Both the position numbers and the translations under genes were made by a program. The notes below the pieces were generated by a model. The model ran no database searches. It was not told the origin of the DNA and was given only the letters and a program-made list of their open reading frames with translations. Positions 47,617 through 58,783 of a DNA stretch of 64,000 nt are shown one piece after another. Position 1 is the stretch's first letter. The number at the start of each line of letters is the position of its first letter. Source of the DNA: Haloprofundus marisrubri (GTDB lineage Archaea > Halobacteriota > Halobacteria > Halobacteriales > Haloferacaceae); NCBI RefSeq assembly GCF_001469955.1, contig NZ_LOPU01000030.1, positions 62,001 through 126,000 on the forward strand, given 5' to 3'.

Positions 47617-48130
47617 ACTCACCTAGCGTCACGGGGCAGTTCGTGTGTTGTCACCGACAGCTCTGACTGCACTCTCGTCGCCCGAAATCACTCCTCGAAA
47701 GTGTGAGCGAGTACATAAATATCTCTCGTGATAGGTTTCGAGAACGACCCCCATCGCCGCTACGTCTGTCTATTTTACCGTTCCAATTCTGTGAACGAAC
47801 TCGAATTTGGGAAAAGACTTATGTATGCTACTGACTCACACTCTAAATAGTCTCGGACAACTCCGAGGACAACGCAGCCAACCACCCTCCCCGCACCGCT
47901 CGCCGAACGAGAGCCGTTCTGTCGCTTGCAGTCGCCGATAACGTCGCCGTGTGCGAAGGTGGTGTGTCAACCAATGTCACGGACGAACGACCATCGGCAA
48001 CGACTGCTCATCCCACGACGCCAGCAACGCGTCGAGGCATCGGCGAGTCGTCGACGAGGGTCGCCCGACGGGGCCGTCGTCCGGGGCAGACGCCCGTCCG
48101 CAGACTACACCAGACTCCGTCAGTGATACA
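47617..48130. other. Long leader/promoter region of the prkA operon
   Basis: 514 bp without a supported gene. The central part is AT-rich: GTACATAAAT at 47711-47720, CTTATGTA at 47818-47825 and CTCTAAATAG near 47842 are possible core promoters, giving mRNA leaders of roughly 260-390 nt, which is unusual for this mainly leaderless genome. A GGTG-rich downstream part (47940-48120) has an open frame that I reject as shadow. The long leader may host regulation of the operon. Confidence 0.5.
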
Positions 48131-50203
48131 ATGAACGGTGAAATCGAAACCCTCGAAGACCTGAGCCAGCACTACCAGGACTCCGTGCCAGCGGACCTCC
48201 GTGAGGCGAACACGTTCGACTGGTATCTGCGCGAACTGCACGACGACCCGCGCATCGCCCGCAACGCCCACCAACGCGTTGCCGACATGTTCGACTACTA
48301 CGGCACCGAGTACGACGAAGACGCCGGTGTCGTCGAGTACCTCATGGCCTCCGAAGACCCCCTCCACGAGGGCGAGAACATCTTCTACGGCCGTGAGGTC
48401 CACGAATCCATCCACGAGTTCGTCAACAAGGTGAAAAGCGGGGCCCGCGGACTCGGCCCGGAGAAGCGTATCAAACTCTTACTGGGGCCGGTTGGCTCCG
48501 GGAAGTCGCACTTCGACCTGATGGTCCGGCGCTACTTCGAGGACTACACGATGCGCGACGAGGGTCGAATGTACACCTTCCGGTGGACGAACCTCTGCGA
48601 CGTCATCCGCGACCAAGACCCCGCAGACGACACCGTCCAGTCGCCGATGCACCAAGACCCGGTCGTGTTGCTTCCACAGGAGCAACGCGACAGAGTCATC
48701 GAACAACTGAACGAGAACCTCGACGCGCCGTACACCATCCGCAACGAGCAGTCGTTAGACCCCGCCAGCGAGTTCTACATGGACAAACTGCTGGCGGAGT
48801 ACGACGACGACCTGCAGTCGGTGTTGGAGAACCACGTCGAGATTATCCGTCTCGTCGCCAGCGAGAACAAACGCCAGTGCATCGAGACGTTCGAGCCGAA
48901 AGACAAGAAGAATCAGGACGAGACGGAACTGACGGGCGACGTCAACTACTCGAAACTCGCCGTCTACGGCGAGTCCGACCCCCGCGCGTTCGACTACTCG
49001 GGGGCGTTCTGTAACGCCAACCGTGGCCTGTTCTCCGGCGAAGAGTTGCTCAAACTCCAGCGGGAGTTCCTCTACGACTTCCTGCACGCCAGTCAGGAAC
49101 AGACCATCAAGCCGAAGAACAACCCTCGAATCGACATCGACCAGGTCATCGTCGGCCGAACGAACATGCCCGAGTACCGCGACAAGAAGGGCGACGAGAA
49201 GATGGAGGCGTTCAACGACCGGACGAAACGCATCGACTTCCCGTACGTCCTCGAGTACACCCAAGAGGCCGAAATCTACCGGAAGATGCTGCGGAACGCC
49301 GACGTGCCGCACATGCACATCGAACCGCACGCGATGGAGATGGCGGGCCTGTTCGGCGTGTTGACGCGCATCACCGAACCCGACGGCGAGCGCATCTCGC
49401 TGACGCAGAAAGCGAAAGCGTACAACGGCGAGATAGACGACGGCGACGACGTCGACGTGAAGAAACTCCGCGAGGAGGGCGAGTCGAAAGCCGACATCGC
49501 CGAAGGGATGGAAGGCGTCTCCGCACGGTTCATCGGCGACGAAATCGCCGAGGCCATCATGGACTCGACGCACCGCGGCCGCGACTACCTCAGTCCGCTC
49601 TCCATCTTCACGCACTTCGAGGAGAACTTGGAGAATCACGGCTCCATCCCCGAAGAGAACGTCGAACGCTACCTCCGCTACTTGGAGATGGTCCGCGACG
49701 AGTACAAAGAGCGCGCCATCGAGGACGTGCGCCACGCCCTCGCCTACGACCTCGACGAAATCCAGCGGCAAGGCGAGAAGTACATGGACCACGTGATGGC
49801 GTACATCGACGACGCCACCGTCCGCGACGAACTCACCGGCCGCGAGCAGGACCCTGACGAGAAGTTCCTCCGTTCGGTCGAAGAGAAACTGGAGATTCCG
49901 AACGACCGCAAAGACGACTTCCGTCAGGAAGTGTCGAACTGGGTCTCCCGGCGTGCCCGCGAGGGAACCTCGTTCAACCCGCAGGACAACGACCGACTCC
50001 GCCGTGCGCTGGAGCGCAAACTGTGGGAGGACAAGAAACACAACATCAACTTCTCCGCGTTGGTGTCGGCGAACGAACTCGACGACGACGAGCGCAACGC
50101 CTGGATAGACGCCCTCGAAGAACAGGGCTACTCCCGCGAAGGTGCCCGTGAAGTGCTCGAATTCGCCGGCGCGGAGGTGGCCAAAGCCGAACTTGAGACG
50201 TAA
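48131..50203 (+). CDS. prkA1: PrkA-type serine protein kinase/AAA protein (copy 1)
   Basis: 690 residues. Walker A LLGPVGSGKSHFD lies at about 117-130, in the AAA-like N-terminal domain of PrkA; NRGLFSGEELLKLQREFLYDFL near 300 and VIVGRTNMPEYRDKKGDEKMEAF near 343-365 are conserved PrkA stretches. Bacterial relatives (YeaG of E. coli, PrkA of Bacillus) are kinase-like or AAA-protease-like stress proteins. C-terminal 120 residues are basic/acidic helical and may bind the partner. It begins the four-gene operon; the next start follows 4 bp after the stop. Confidence 0.93.
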   Translation: MNGEIETLEDLSQHYQDSVPADLREANTFDWYLRELHDDPRIARNAHQRVADMFDYYGTEYDEDAGVVEYLMASEDPLHEGENIFYGREVHESIHEFVNKVKSGARGLGPEKRIKLLLGPVGSGKSHFDLMVRRYFEDYTMRDEGRMYTFRWTNLCDVIRDQDPADDTVQSPMHQDPVVLLPQEQRDRVIEQLNENLDAPYTIRNEQSLDPASEFYMDKLLAEYDDDLQSVLENHVEIIRLVASENKRQCIETFEPKDKKNQDETELTGDVNYSKLAVYGESDPRAFDYSGAFCNANRGLFSGEELLKLQREFLYDFLHASQEQTIKPKNNPRIDIDQVIVGRTNMPEYRDKKGDEKMEAFNDRTKRIDFPYVLEYTQEAEIYRKMLRNADVPHMHIEPHAMEMAGLFGVLTRITEPDGERISLTQKAKAYNGEIDDGDDVDVKKLREEGESKADIAEGMEGVSARFIGDEIAEAIMDSTHRGRDYLSPLSIFTHFEENLENHGSIPEENVERYLRYLEMVRDEYKERAIEDVRHALAYDLDEIQRQGEKYMDHVMAYIDDATVRDELTGREQDPDEKFLRSVEEKLEIPNDRKDDFRQEVSNWVSRRAREGTSFNPQDNDRLRRALERKLWEDKKHNINFSALVSANELDDDERNAWIDALEEQGYSREGAREVLEFAGAEVAKAELET

Positions 50204-50207
50204 GCCC

Positions 50208-52481
50208 ATGCGCGAAGATTACATCCGCGCCGCCGACGCCGAGTTGCGCGGCGCTTACGAGGAACCGATGAGCCTCGACGCGTACGTCGACGCCGCGTTC
50301 GAGTCACCCTCCATCGCCTCGCACGCCTCGAAATACCTGTTGGAGGCCATCGAGTCGATGGGAACGCGGACCGTCGTCGAAGAAGGCGAAGAGCGCCAGC
50401 GCTACCGCTTCTTCGACGACCCGCACAACGAGGGCGAACACGCCATTCTCGGTAATACCGAGGTGCTAAATGGGTTTGTCGCCGACCTCCGAACCATCGC
50501 CGCCGACCGCGGCAAGAGCGAGAAGATTCTCTGGTTCGACGGGCCGACGGCGACCGGCAAGTCGGAACTCAAACGGTGTCTCATCAACGGCCTTCGGGAG
50601 TACTCGAAGACTCCGGGCGGACGCCGCTACACCGTCGAGTGGAACATCTCGACGGCCTCCGACACCCGAGGACTGAGCTACGGCGGCGACGAGTCGACCG
50701 AAAACGAGGACAACTGGTACGAGAGTCCGGTGCAGGTCCACCCGCTGACGGTGTTCCCGCCGGACGTGCGCAAAGCGCTCCTCGTGGACCTCAACGCGTC
50801 GTCGGGCGACCACATCCCGACGGTCGTCGACGAGGAACTCGACCCGTTCTCGCGGGAGGCGTACTCGTATCTCGAAGAACAGTACCGCCGCAACGGCAAA
50901 ACCGAGTTGTTCTCGGCGGTCGCGGACACGCGACACCTCCGGGTGAAAAACTACGTCGTCGACGTGGGCAAGGGGATTGGTGTACTGCACTCCGAAGACG
51001 ACGGCAGCCCCAAGGAGCGACTCGTCGGCAGTTGGATGCCGGGGATGCTCCGCGAACTCGACTCGCGGGGCCGAAAGAACCCGCAGGCGTTCAGCTACGA
51101 CGGCGTGCTCTCGCAGGGTAACGGTCTTCTTACCATCGTCGAGGACGCGACCCAACACTCCGACCTGCTGCAGAAACTGCTGAACGTCCCCGACGAGGGG
51201 CACGTGAAGTTGGACAAAGGAATCGGGATGGACCTCGACACGCAGTTGCTCATCATCTCCAATCCCGACTTAGGCGTCGAACTCGACAAGTTCGCCGACC
51301 GCAACGGCCGCGACCCGTTGAAGGCGCTCAAACGCCGCCTCGACAAACACGAGTTCCGCTATCTCACCAACTTGAGTCTGGAGACACAACTCGTCCACCG
51401 CGAACTCACGAACGAGACGGCGGTGTGGGAGGGCGCGGACTACGCCGAACTCGAAGCGCGCATCCGTCAACCGGTGTCGGTGTCGGTGCGCGACGAAGGC
51501 GGTGTCGTCGTCGAACGCGAACTCGCACCGCACGCCGTCGAGGCGGCGGCGCTGTACAGCGTCGTCACGCGTCTCGACGGCGAAGACCTGCCGTCGGGAC
51601 TGACGCTCGTCGACAAGGCGTTGCTGTTCGACCGCGGTTACCTGCAGGAGGGCGACGAACGAGAGACTATCGACGACTTCGAGTTCGACCGCAACGGCGA
51701 GGAGGGCACGCACGGCATCCCCGTGACGTACACCCGCGACACCGTCGCCGACCTGCTGCAGACCGAAAGCGAGCGCGCACACGCCGACCTGCCCGTCGAA
51801 CGCGTCGTCATGCCCGACGACGTACTCGACGCGATGGCCGACGGCCTGCGTTCTGCTCCAGTGTTTTCGCGCGGCGAGGCCGCCGAGTACGAGTCGCGAC
51901 TCGCCGGCGTCAAGAGCTACATCTTCGACCAGCAGGAACGCGACGTGCTCGACGCCATCTTGGCCGAAAAGCACGTCGAACAGGAGACGGTCGCCGAGTA
52001 CGTCGAACACGTCTACGCGTGGGCGGGCGACGAGGAGATAGAGACCGAACGCGGCCCCGTCGAAGCCGACGCGCTGCTGATGAAGCTGTTCGAGACCGAA
52101 CATCTCGGCCGCTTCGACGACGCCGCGTACGCGGGGAACGAACCCTCGCCGCAGGTGGCACGGTTCCGCCGCGAGAAGGTCATCTCCGCGTTGAACCGCT
52201 ACGCGTGGGAGAACCGCGACGAGGGCTTCGCGGTCCACAAAGTCGACTTCACCGAGATTCCGGTTATCCGCGCGGTGCTGGAACACCACGAGTGGAGCGA
52301 CGTGAAACGGCTGTTCGAGGACTTCGACCCCCGCCAGTGGGAGGACCCACCGGCGAACACCGAGACGGCACGGCTGAAGGAAAAGACCATCGAGCGACTG
52401 ACGAAGGCGGGTTACTCGCCGGCTAGCGCCGAGTTGACCAGCCGGAAAGTGATGCGAGAGGTGAGCTACAAATGGGACTGA
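50208..52481 (+). CDS. prkA2: PrkA-type serine protein kinase/AAA protein (copy 2)
   Basis: 757 residues from the ATG at 50208 ([13 protein letters not shown]). Walker A is [15 protein letters not shown] near 108-122; the AAA core continues with [51 protein letters not shown] near 308-355 (Walker B-like and sensor). It is clearly PrkA-like but divergent from copy 1: the Walker A loops (GPTATGKS vs GPVGSGKS) and most of the C-terminus differ, so the pair is an old duplication, not a recent one. Overlaps the start of the YeaH gene by 10 nt. Confidence 0.92.
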   Translation: MREDYIRAADAELRGAYEEPMSLDAYVDAAFESPSIASHASKYLLEAIESMGTRTVVEEGEERQRYRFFDDPHNEGEHAILGNTEVLNGFVADLRTIAADRGKSEKILWFDGPTATGKSELKRCLINGLREYSKTPGGRRYTVEWNISTASDTRGLSYGGDESTENEDNWYESPVQVHPLTVFPPDVRKALLVDLNASSGDHIPTVVDEELDPFSREAYSYLEEQYRRNGKTELFSAVADTRHLRVKNYVVDVGKGIGVLHSEDDGSPKERLVGSWMPGMLRELDSRGRKNPQAFSYDGVLSQGNGLLTIVEDATQHSDLLQKLLNVPDEGHVKLDKGIGMDLDTQLLIISNPDLGVELDKFADRNGRDPLKALKRRLDKHEFRYLTNLSLETQLVHRELTNETAVWEGADYAELEARIRQPVSVSVRDEGGVVVERELAPHAVEAAALYSVVTRLDGEDLPSGLTLVDKALLFDRGYLQEGDERETIDDFEFDRNGEEGTHGIPVTYTRDTVADLLQTESERAHADLPVERVVMPDDVLDAMADGLRSAPVFSRGEAAEYESRLAGVKSYIFDQQERDVLDAILAEKHVEQETVAEYVEHVYAWAGDEEIETERGPVEADALLMKLFETEHLGRFDDAAYAGNEPSPQVARFRREKVISALNRYAWENRDEGFAVHKVDFTEIPVIRAVLEHHEWSDVKRLFEDFDPRQWEDPPANTETARLKEKTIERLTKAGYSPASAELTSRKVMREVSYKWD

Positions 52482-53788
52482 GAGACGACCTCGAACGGTT
52501 CCGCGAAGTGGGCGAAGAACGAAGAGAGGACCTCGAAGAGTTCATCAGCTACGGTGACCTCGGCGGGTCGGGCGCGAACAACATCAACATCCCCATCAAA
52601 GTCGTGGACCTCCCGGAGTTCGCCTACGACCCCCGCGACAGAGGCGGCGTCGGTCAGGGTCAAGGCGGCACCCCCGACGTGGGCCAACCCGTCGGCCCGC
52701 CGCAACCCGGCGACGGAGACGAGGAGGGCGACCCCGGCGAAGAAGGGGCCGACCACGAGTACTACCAGATGGACCCCGAGGAGTTCGCCCAAGAACTCGA
52801 CGAACAACTCGGACTGGACCTCGAACCCAAGGGCAAGGAAGTCATCGAAGAGATAGAGGGCGACTTCACCGACGTCACTCGCTCGGGCCCGAACAGCACG
52901 CTCGACTTCGAGCGCCTGTTCAAAGAGGGCCTGAAGCGCAAGCTCTCGATGGATTTCGACGAGGAGTACGTCAGAGAGGCGCTGCGAGTCGAGGGCAAAG
53001 ACGCCCGAGACGTGTTCGAGTGGGCCAGAGAGAAAAACATCCTCGTCTCGTGGGCGTGGGTCGCAGACGCCTACGAAGACGTCCCCGAGTCCGAACGCGA
53101 CAAGTGGTCGAGTTTCGAGGAGATGGACGAGAACGTCGAGCAGACGACCACGCTCCAGCGCATCCGCCGCGACGGTCTTCGGGAAGTGCCGTTCCGCCGC
53201 GAGGACGAGCGCTACCGCCACCCCGAGATAATCGAGAAGAAAGAGAAGAACGTCGTCGTGGTCAACATCCGCGACGTGTCGGGGTCGATGCGCGAGAAGA
53301 AGCGCGAACTCGTCGAGCGGACGTTTACCCCCTTAGACTGGTATCTGACGGGCAAGTACGACAACGCCGAGTTCGTCTACATCGCCCACGATGCCGAAGC
53401 GTGGCAGGTCGAACGCGAGGAGTTCTTCGGCATCCGCTCGGGCGGTGGCACCAAGATTTCTTCTGCATATGAACTCGCGGCGGCGATTCTCGAAGAGGAG
53501 TACCCGTGGCGCGAGTGGAACCGCTACGTGTTCGCCGCGGGCGACAGCGAGAACTCCTCGAACGACACGACCGAGAACGTCGTGCCGCTGATGGAAGAGA
53601 TTCCGGCGAACCTGCACGCGTACGTCGAGACACAACCCGGCGGCAACGCCATCAACGCGACCCACGCCGAGGAGGTCGAACGGGCGCTCGGCGACACCGG
53701 CAACGTCGTCGTCGCGCGCGTCTCGCGCCCCGAGGACGTGGTAGACGCCATCTACGACATTCTGAGTACGGAGGACGACGACCAATGA
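52472..53788 (+). CDS. YeaH/UPF0229 (DUF444) von Willebrand-type protein
   Basis: 438 residues. The ATG at 52472 lies 10 nt inside the preceding gene, indicating coupled translation. After an N-terminal region with a Gly/Pro/Asp-rich linker (about 55-95), the C-terminal half is a VWA-like domain: the MIDAS DxSxS is [14 protein letters not shown] near 265-276, then [33 protein letters not shown] near 315-347. It binds a divalent metal and probably acts as scaffold. In bacteria YeaH is encoded next to the YeaG kinase; its job is unknown. Confidence 0.93.
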   Translation: MGLRDDLERFREVGEERREDLEEFISYGDLGGSGANNINIPIKVVDLPEFAYDPRDRGGVGQGQGGTPDVGQPVGPPQPGDGDEEGDPGEEGADHEYYQMDPEEFAQELDEQLGLDLEPKGKEVIEEIEGDFTDVTRSGPNSTLDFERLFKEGLKRKLSMDFDEEYVREALRVEGKDARDVFEWAREKNILVSWAWVADAYEDVPESERDKWSSFEEMDENVEQTTTLQRIRRDGLREVPFRREDERYRHPEIIEKKEKNVVVVNIRDVSGSMREKKRELVERTFTPLDWYLTGKYDNAEFVYIAHDAEAWQVEREEFFGIRSGGGTKISSAYELAAAILEEEYPWREWNRYVFAAGDSENSSNDTTENVVPLMEEIPANLHAYVETQPGGNAINATHAEEVERALGDTGNVVVARVSRPEDVVDAIYDILSTEDDDQ

Positions 53789-55809
53789 GACCGAACAGAC
53801 TGACAGCGAGAAAGGCCGCGAGCAAACTCGAAGAGCCGACGCGCGAAGCGGCGAAACTCGCGCGAAAGCTCGGCCTCGAACCGTACCCGGTGAACTACTG
53901 GGTCGTCAGCTACGACGAGATGAACGCGCTCATCGCTTACGGCGGGTTCCAAACCCGCTATCCGCACTGGCGCTGGGGGATGACGTACGACCGCCAGCAG
54001 AAACAAGACCAGTTCGGGATGGGCAAGGCGTTCGAAATCGTCAACAACGACAACCCGAGCCACGCGTTCCTGCAGGAGTCGAACACGCTGGCCGACCAGA
54101 AGGCGGTCATCACCCACGTCGAAGCCCACGCCGACTTCTTCGCCAACAACAGTTGGTTCGGACTGTTCGGCGGCGACCTCGACGCGGCGGCGATGCTCGA
54201 ACGGCACTCCGAGGCCATCGCGGGCTACATGGAGGACCCCGAAATCGACCGCGCGGACATCGAGAAGTTCATCGACGCGGTGCTCTGCTTGGAAGACTGT
54301 ATCGACCAGCACCGACCGTTCGCGGAGGCGACGGACCCCCGCGAGCGGACCGCACCCGAGGACCTCCGCGAGCGACTGGAGGGGATGAACATCTCCGACG
54401 AGGTTCGCAGACAGGTGTTCGACGAGGAGTGGTTGGACCGACTGGCAGAGGCCGAAGAGGCCGCCGCCGACCTCACCGACCCCCAGAAAGACGTCCTCGG
54501 CTACCTCCAGCAGCACGGGATGCAGTACGACGAAGAAGAAGGGAAAGCCAGCGAGTTGGAACCGTGGCAGCGCGACGTTCTCGACATGCTGCGGACGGAG
54601 GCGTACTACTTCGCCCCCCAGAAGATGACGAAGGTGATGAACGAGGGCTGGGCCGCCTACTGGGAGTCGTTGATGATGGGCGAGGAGCGCTTCGCCGGCG
54701 AGAACGAGTTCCTGCTGTACGCCGACCACCAAGCGAAGGTGCTCGGGTCGCCGGGGTTGAACCCGTACAAACTCGGCAAGGAACTCTGGGAGTACATCGA
54801 GAACACGACGAACCGCCGGGAAGTGGCCGACAGACTCCTGCGCGTCGAGGGCGTCTCGTGGCGCAACTTCCACGAAGTCGTCGACTTCGACGAGGTCCAA
54901 GAACTCCTGCAACCGCACCCGGCGCTCGATGGGATTCGCCCGGATACGCTGGACGAACTCGTCGCACTCGGCGACGACCCGCGCGTCGACGCCGACGCCC
55001 TCGACCGGGCGGTGTCGGAGTACGGCGACGAGGAACTCGATGCCGACGAACGAACTGTCGACGTCGACAAGTACCCGTGGAAGGTGTTGACCTACGAAGG
55101 CCTCGCCGAGCGACACTTCTCGCTCGTCAAGCCACAGAACAGAGGGTTCCTCGGGCGGATTCGGCGCTCGGAGCTCGAACAGCTCTCGCGGTACATGTTC
55201 GACGACGAGCAGTACGCGAGTGTAGCGGAAGCTATCGTGGACGTCGACTACACGACCGGGTGGGACCGGATGCGCGAGATTCGAGAGAGTCACAACGACG
55301 TGACGTTCCTCGACGCGTTCCTCACCCAGGAGTTCGTGACGAACAACCACTACTTCACCTACGAGTTCACCCGCGCCAGCGGCGACTTCCGGGTGACGAG
55401 CACCGACTACCAGGACGTCAAGAAGAAACTGCTGCTGCAGTTCACGAACTTCGGCAAGCCCACCGTCGCGGTGTACGACGGCAACTACGGCAACCGCAAC
55501 GAACTGCTGTTGGGCCACCAGTACAACGGCATCATGCTCGACCTCGGGCAGGCCAAACAGGTTTTAGAGCGCGCGTACGACCTGTGGGGCCACCCGGTCA
55601 ACCTAATGACCATCGTCAAGGAGTACGACGACCACGACGTGGAGGTGGCACGGCGGCGCAACCGCGAACCGACGCCCGTCGAGAACGGCATCCGCGTCCG
55701 ATACGACGGCGAGACGTTCGAGCATCACGACCTCGAACCCGAACTCGAAGACAGAATCGCCGCCGGCGACATCGACTACGACACGAAGCCCGACGAGTGG
55801 CTCTCGTAG
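53785..55809 (+). CDS. SpoVR family protein
   Basis: 674 residues; ATG overlaps the YeaH stop (ATGA, 53785-53788). Family features: [32 protein letters not shown] at the N-terminus, the HW/His-rich [15 protein letters not shown] near 59, the [10 protein letters not shown] metal-like motif near 113, and [17 protein letters not shown] near 275. SpoVR is needed for the cortex of Bacillus spores and appears with PrkA and YeaH in many non-sporulating bacteria and in haloarchaea, so sporulation is not its core role. No enzymatic activity established. Confidence 0.94.
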   Translation: MRPNRLTARKAASKLEEPTREAAKLARKLGLEPYPVNYWVVSYDEMNALIAYGGFQTRYPHWRWGMTYDRQQKQDQFGMGKAFEIVNNDNPSHAFLQESNTLADQKAVITHVEAHADFFANNSWFGLFGGDLDAAAMLERHSEAIAGYMEDPEIDRADIEKFIDAVLCLEDCIDQHRPFAEATDPRERTAPEDLRERLEGMNISDEVRRQVFDEEWLDRLAEAEEAAADLTDPQKDVLGYLQQHGMQYDEEEGKASELEPWQRDVLDMLRTEAYYFAPQKMTKVMNEGWAAYWESLMMGEERFAGENEFLLYADHQAKVLGSPGLNPYKLGKELWEYIENTTNRREVADRLLRVEGVSWRNFHEVVDFDEVQELLQPHPALDGIRPDTLDELVALGDDPRVDADALDRAVSEYGDEELDADERTVDVDKYPWKVLTYEGLAERHFSLVKPQNRGFLGRIRRSELEQLSRYMFDDEQYASVAEAIVDVDYTTGWDRMREIRESHNDVTFLDAFLTQEFVTNNHYFTYEFTRASGDFRVTSTDYQDVKKKLLLQFTNFGKPTVAVYDGNYGNRNELLLGHQYNGIMLDLGQAKQVLERAYDLWGHPVNLMTIVKEYDDHDVEVARRRNREPTPVENGIRVRYDGETFEHHDLEPELEDRIAAGDIDYDTKPDEWLS

Positions 55810-55938
55810 TCGGTGTCTCGGTGGTCTCACGGGCCGACGCGGCTGGTCGTGTTCTGCGCTACGGTATATTTCCCACCGAACAAGTACACAAAGAAATCCG
55901 ATAGCTTCTTGTTATTTCAGGGGAGACGAATTGCTACC

Positions 55939-56511
55939 ATGGGAGCAGCGCTCCGACAGCGACAGGGGGAGGGCGACCAAGCGGCGTCGCTCGCGGAGAC
56001 AGATATCTACGACGTGCTGAAAAACGAACGCAGACAGCGCGTCGTCGAACGTCTCGCCGACTGCGCGGAGACGCAGTCGGTCAGAGCGCTCTCCGAACAC
56101 ATCGCGGCCATCGAGACGGACACCGAGACTCCCCCACGTAACGTCCGTCACAGCGTCTACGTCTCGCTCTGTCAGACGCACATCCCGAAACTCGACGACC
56201 TCGACATCGTCGACTACGACGCCGACGCGAAAGACGTCGCTCCCGGCCGCCACACCGCGACGGTCGCCGCGTATCTAACGGACACGCCGACCGACCGCGC
56301 CCGCCACGACGAGTACTATCTCGGGTTGGGCGTCGTCGGCTCGCTGCTCGTCGCCGCCGGCGTACTCGGTGCGCCCATACTCTCGACAGCGCCCGCCATC
56401 GTCGGACTGACGTTTCTGGCGTTGACGACGCTCGCGGCCGGCTTTTTCGTCGCCCGCGGCCGTCTCGGCGCGTTCGGTACACTGGGTAGCCTCTCGACAC
56501 TTCGGCGGTGA
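55939..56511 (+). CDS. Membrane-anchored winged-helix protein (DUF7344-like), copy A
   Basis: 190 residues from the ATG at 55939. The first 125 residues form a winged helix with a signature shared by two other proteins in this window: DIYDVLKNERRQRVVERL and NVRHSVYVSLCQTHIPKLDDLDIVDYD. Two membrane helices follow (YYLGLGVVGSLLVAAGVLGAPIL and AIVGLTFLALTTLAAGFFVARG). It should be a membrane-tethered DNA-binding regulator of unknown target. It lies 130 bp after SpoVR, with a TATA-like CTTGTTATTT (55909-55918) about 25 nt before its ATG. Confidence 0.85.
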   Translation: MGAALRQRQGEGDQAASLAETDIYDVLKNERRQRVVERLADCAETQSVRALSEHIAAIETDTETPPRNVRHSVYVSLCQTHIPKLDDLDIVDYDADAKDVAPGRHTATVAAYLTDTPTDRARHDEYYLGLGVVGSLLVAAGVLGAPILSTAPAIVGLTFLALTTLAAGFFVARGRLGAFGTLGSLSTLRR

Positions 56512-56649
56512 AGCAGGCCCGTCTCTCAGTGTGGTCCAGCGACGCCGAACGCACAGTTTCATCACCTCTCGCGCCCGACGAACGACAACTGACGAAGCGC
56601 CGCTCCGCAGTATCCGGGGTCGACTCCCCTACCACACGATAACTCGCCG

Positions 56650-57165
56650 ATGACACGAACGGAGACCGAGAACTCGCCGGCCGACGACCTCACCGAAGCC
56701 GACATCCACGACGTCCTTCGGAACGACCGGCGGCGCATGACGCTCGAACGACTCGCCGAAACCGGCGAGGAGACCGTTCGCTCGCTCTCCGAACACATCG
56801 GCGCGAGAGAGTCCGGCGAAGACCCGCCACCGCGCAACGTCAGACAGAGCGTCTACATCTCGTTGCACCAGACGCATCTGCCGAAACTCGACGACCTCGA
56901 TATCGTCGACTACGACGACAGCGGCAAAACCGTCTCACTGGAAGGAAATGCCGATCAGGTACTCGCCTACATGCGGTTTTCCGGTACCAACGACGCCCAG
57001 ACGCCGTCGTACGCGCTGGCTATCGGTGTCCTCGGTTTTCTGGTGGCCCTCGTCTGGATGCTCGTCCCCGGCGTCGCCGAAGCGGTCGCCGCCGTGGTGT
57101 GTGCGCTGCTCTTCGCGGTACTGACGGCGTACGAGGTGTGGGCGTACATGTCCTCGGACGACTGA
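56650..57165 (+). CDS. Membrane-anchored winged-helix protein (DUF7344-like), copy B
   Basis: 171 residues. Same architecture as copy A: LTEADIHDVLRNDRRRMTLERL, then NVRQSVYISLHQTHLPKLDDLDIVDYD, and two C-terminal membrane helices (ALAIGVLGFLVALVWMLV and AVAAVVCALLFAVLTAYEVWAYM). A tandem duplication of copy A is likely, though the membrane parts have diverged. Confidence 0.85.
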   Translation: MTRTETENSPADDLTEADIHDVLRNDRRRMTLERLAETGEETVRSLSEHIGARESGEDPPPRNVRQSVYISLHQTHLPKLDDLDIVDYDDSGKTVSLEGNADQVLAYMRFSGTNDAQTPSYALAIGVLGFLVALVWMLVPGVAEAVAAVVCALLFAVLTAYEVWAYMSSDD

Positions 57166-57298
57166 ACTGCGTCCGCGACACGTCTCCGTCGTCGCTGTCG
57201 GGTTCTCGCTCCGCTCCCGGCGAACACCCACTGTTCAGCCCGTAGAACCGACCCGCCGGCGAGTGAGCGTTGAAGTCGCTGGCGTCCTAACGACCCAC

Positions 57299-58762
57299 AT
57301 GACAGACGCGCGAGCGCTCGTCTGGTTCCGCCGGGACCTTCGAGTGCACGACAACGAGGCGCTGTCGAAAGCCGCCACCGCCGACTCGTTGCTGTCGGTG
57401 TACTGTGTCGACCCACGGGAGTACGGTCCCCGCGAGTACGGCGGCGCGGACTCGTTTCGCTTCGAGAAGACGGGTCCACATCGCACGCGGTTTCGACTCG
57501 ACTCGCTCTCGGACCTTCGTGAGTCACTTCGAGAACGCGGCAGCGACTTGCTCGTCCGCCGTGGTCGACCCGAGACAGTGCTTCCGGACCTCGCCGAGAC
57601 GCTCGGCGTCGACACCGTCTACTTTCACACGTGGCCGACGCCCGAGGAGATGACCGTCGAGGCGGCGGTCAAGTCGGCGCTTCGGGCGGCAGACGTCGAC
57701 CTGCGGCGGTTCTGGGGTCACTCGCTGTACCACGTCAACGACCTACCGACGAGTTACCGCGAGATACCCGACACGTACACGCCGTTTCGCAAATCCGTCG
57801 AGTCCGACGCGTCGGTGCGGCCGACGTTCGAGACGCCGTCGTCGCTGCCGCCGTTGCCGGACGCCGTCAGTGAATCTGAGGCCGGAACGCTCCCGACGCC
57901 GTCGGAACTCGGTGTCGACGGCCCGCCGGACGACGAACGGGCCGTTCTCGACTTCGAGGGCGGCGAGACGGCGGGACTGCAGCGACTCGACGAGTACGTC
58001 TGGGAGCGCGACTGCCTGCGCGAGTACAAAGAGACGCGAAACGGGATGGTCGGCGCGGACTACTCCTCGAAGTTTTCGGCGTGGCTTAACGAGGGCTGTC
58101 TCTCCCCGCGACGGGTCCACGAGGAGGTAAAGCGCTACGAGGACGAACGCATCTCGAACGACTCGACGTACTGGCTACTGTTCGAACTGCTGTGGCGCGA
58201 CTTCTTCCAGTTCCAACTGGCGAAACACGGCGGGCAGTTCTTCACACGGGAGGGTATCCGCGAACGCGACGACATCGAGTGGCGAGACGACGAGACGCAG
58301 TTCGAACGGTGGGCCGAAGGCGAGACGGGGATTCCGTTCGTCGACGCGAACATGCGGGAACTGAATCGGTCGGGGTACATGTCGAACCGCGGGCGACAGA
58401 ACGCCGCGAGTTTCCTCGTGAACAATCTCCGACTGGACTGGCGTCGCGGGGCGGCGTACTTCGAGACGCAACTGGTCGACTACGACCCCTGTTCGAACTA
58501 CGGCAACTGGGCGTACATCGCGGGCGTCGGCAACGACTCGCGGGACCGCTACTTCAACATCGTCAAGCAAGCGAAACAGTACGACGGCGACGCCGAGTAC
58601 ATCAAACGATGGCTGCCGGAACTGGAGTCGTTGCCACCGGCGAAGGCGCACGAACCGTGGACGCTCTCGGCGGACGAACAGCGGGAGTTCGGCGTCGAAC
58701 TCGGTGTCGACTATCCGCAACCGATGGTGGAGTTGGAAGCGTCGTACGAGAAACTGCGGTGA
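57299..58762 (+). CDS. CRY-DASH type cryptochrome/photolyase
   Basis: 487 residues from the ATG at 57299 (MTDARALVWFRRDLRVHDNEAL). The photolyase N-domain starts immediately; LRRFWGHSLYHVNDLPTSYREIPDTYTPFRKSVE near 137-170 is the DASH-specific linker-like block. FAD-binding and DNA-contact residues include WLLFELLWRDFFQFQLAKHGGQFF near 293, WAEGETGIPFVDANMRELNRSGYMSNRGRQNAASFLV near 340-376 and YDPCSNYGNWAYIAGVGNDSRDRYFNI near 398-424. It repairs UV lesions in (single-stranded) DNA with blue light, or acts as a photoreceptor. It sits between two of the winged-helix genes. Confidence 0.95.
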   Translation: MTDARALVWFRRDLRVHDNEALSKAATADSLLSVYCVDPREYGPREYGGADSFRFEKTGPHRTRFRLDSLSDLRESLRERGSDLLVRRGRPETVLPDLAETLGVDTVYFHTWPTPEEMTVEAAVKSALRAADVDLRRFWGHSLYHVNDLPTSYREIPDTYTPFRKSVESDASVRPTFETPSSLPPLPDAVSESEAGTLPTPSELGVDGPPDDERAVLDFEGGETAGLQRLDEYVWERDCLREYKETRNGMVGADYSSKFSAWLNEGCLSPRRVHEEVKRYEDERISNDSTYWLLFELLWRDFFQFQLAKHGGQFFTREGIRERDDIEWRDDETQFERWAEGETGIPFVDANMRELNRSGYMSNRGRQNAASFLVNNLRLDWRRGAAYFETQLVDYDPCSNYGNWAYIAGVGNDSRDRYFNIVKQAKQYDGDAEYIKRWLPELESLPPAKAHEPWTLSADEQREFGVELGVDYPQPMVELEASYEKLR

Positions 58763-58783
58763 GTAGGCGAACGCGAGTGCCGT

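Noticed and set aside
47951-48130. N-terminal extension of prkA1 from an ATG at 47951
   Set aside because: The extra 60 residues are Arg/Ser/Thr-rich and unlike PrkA; the family-like sequence begins at the ATG at 48131.
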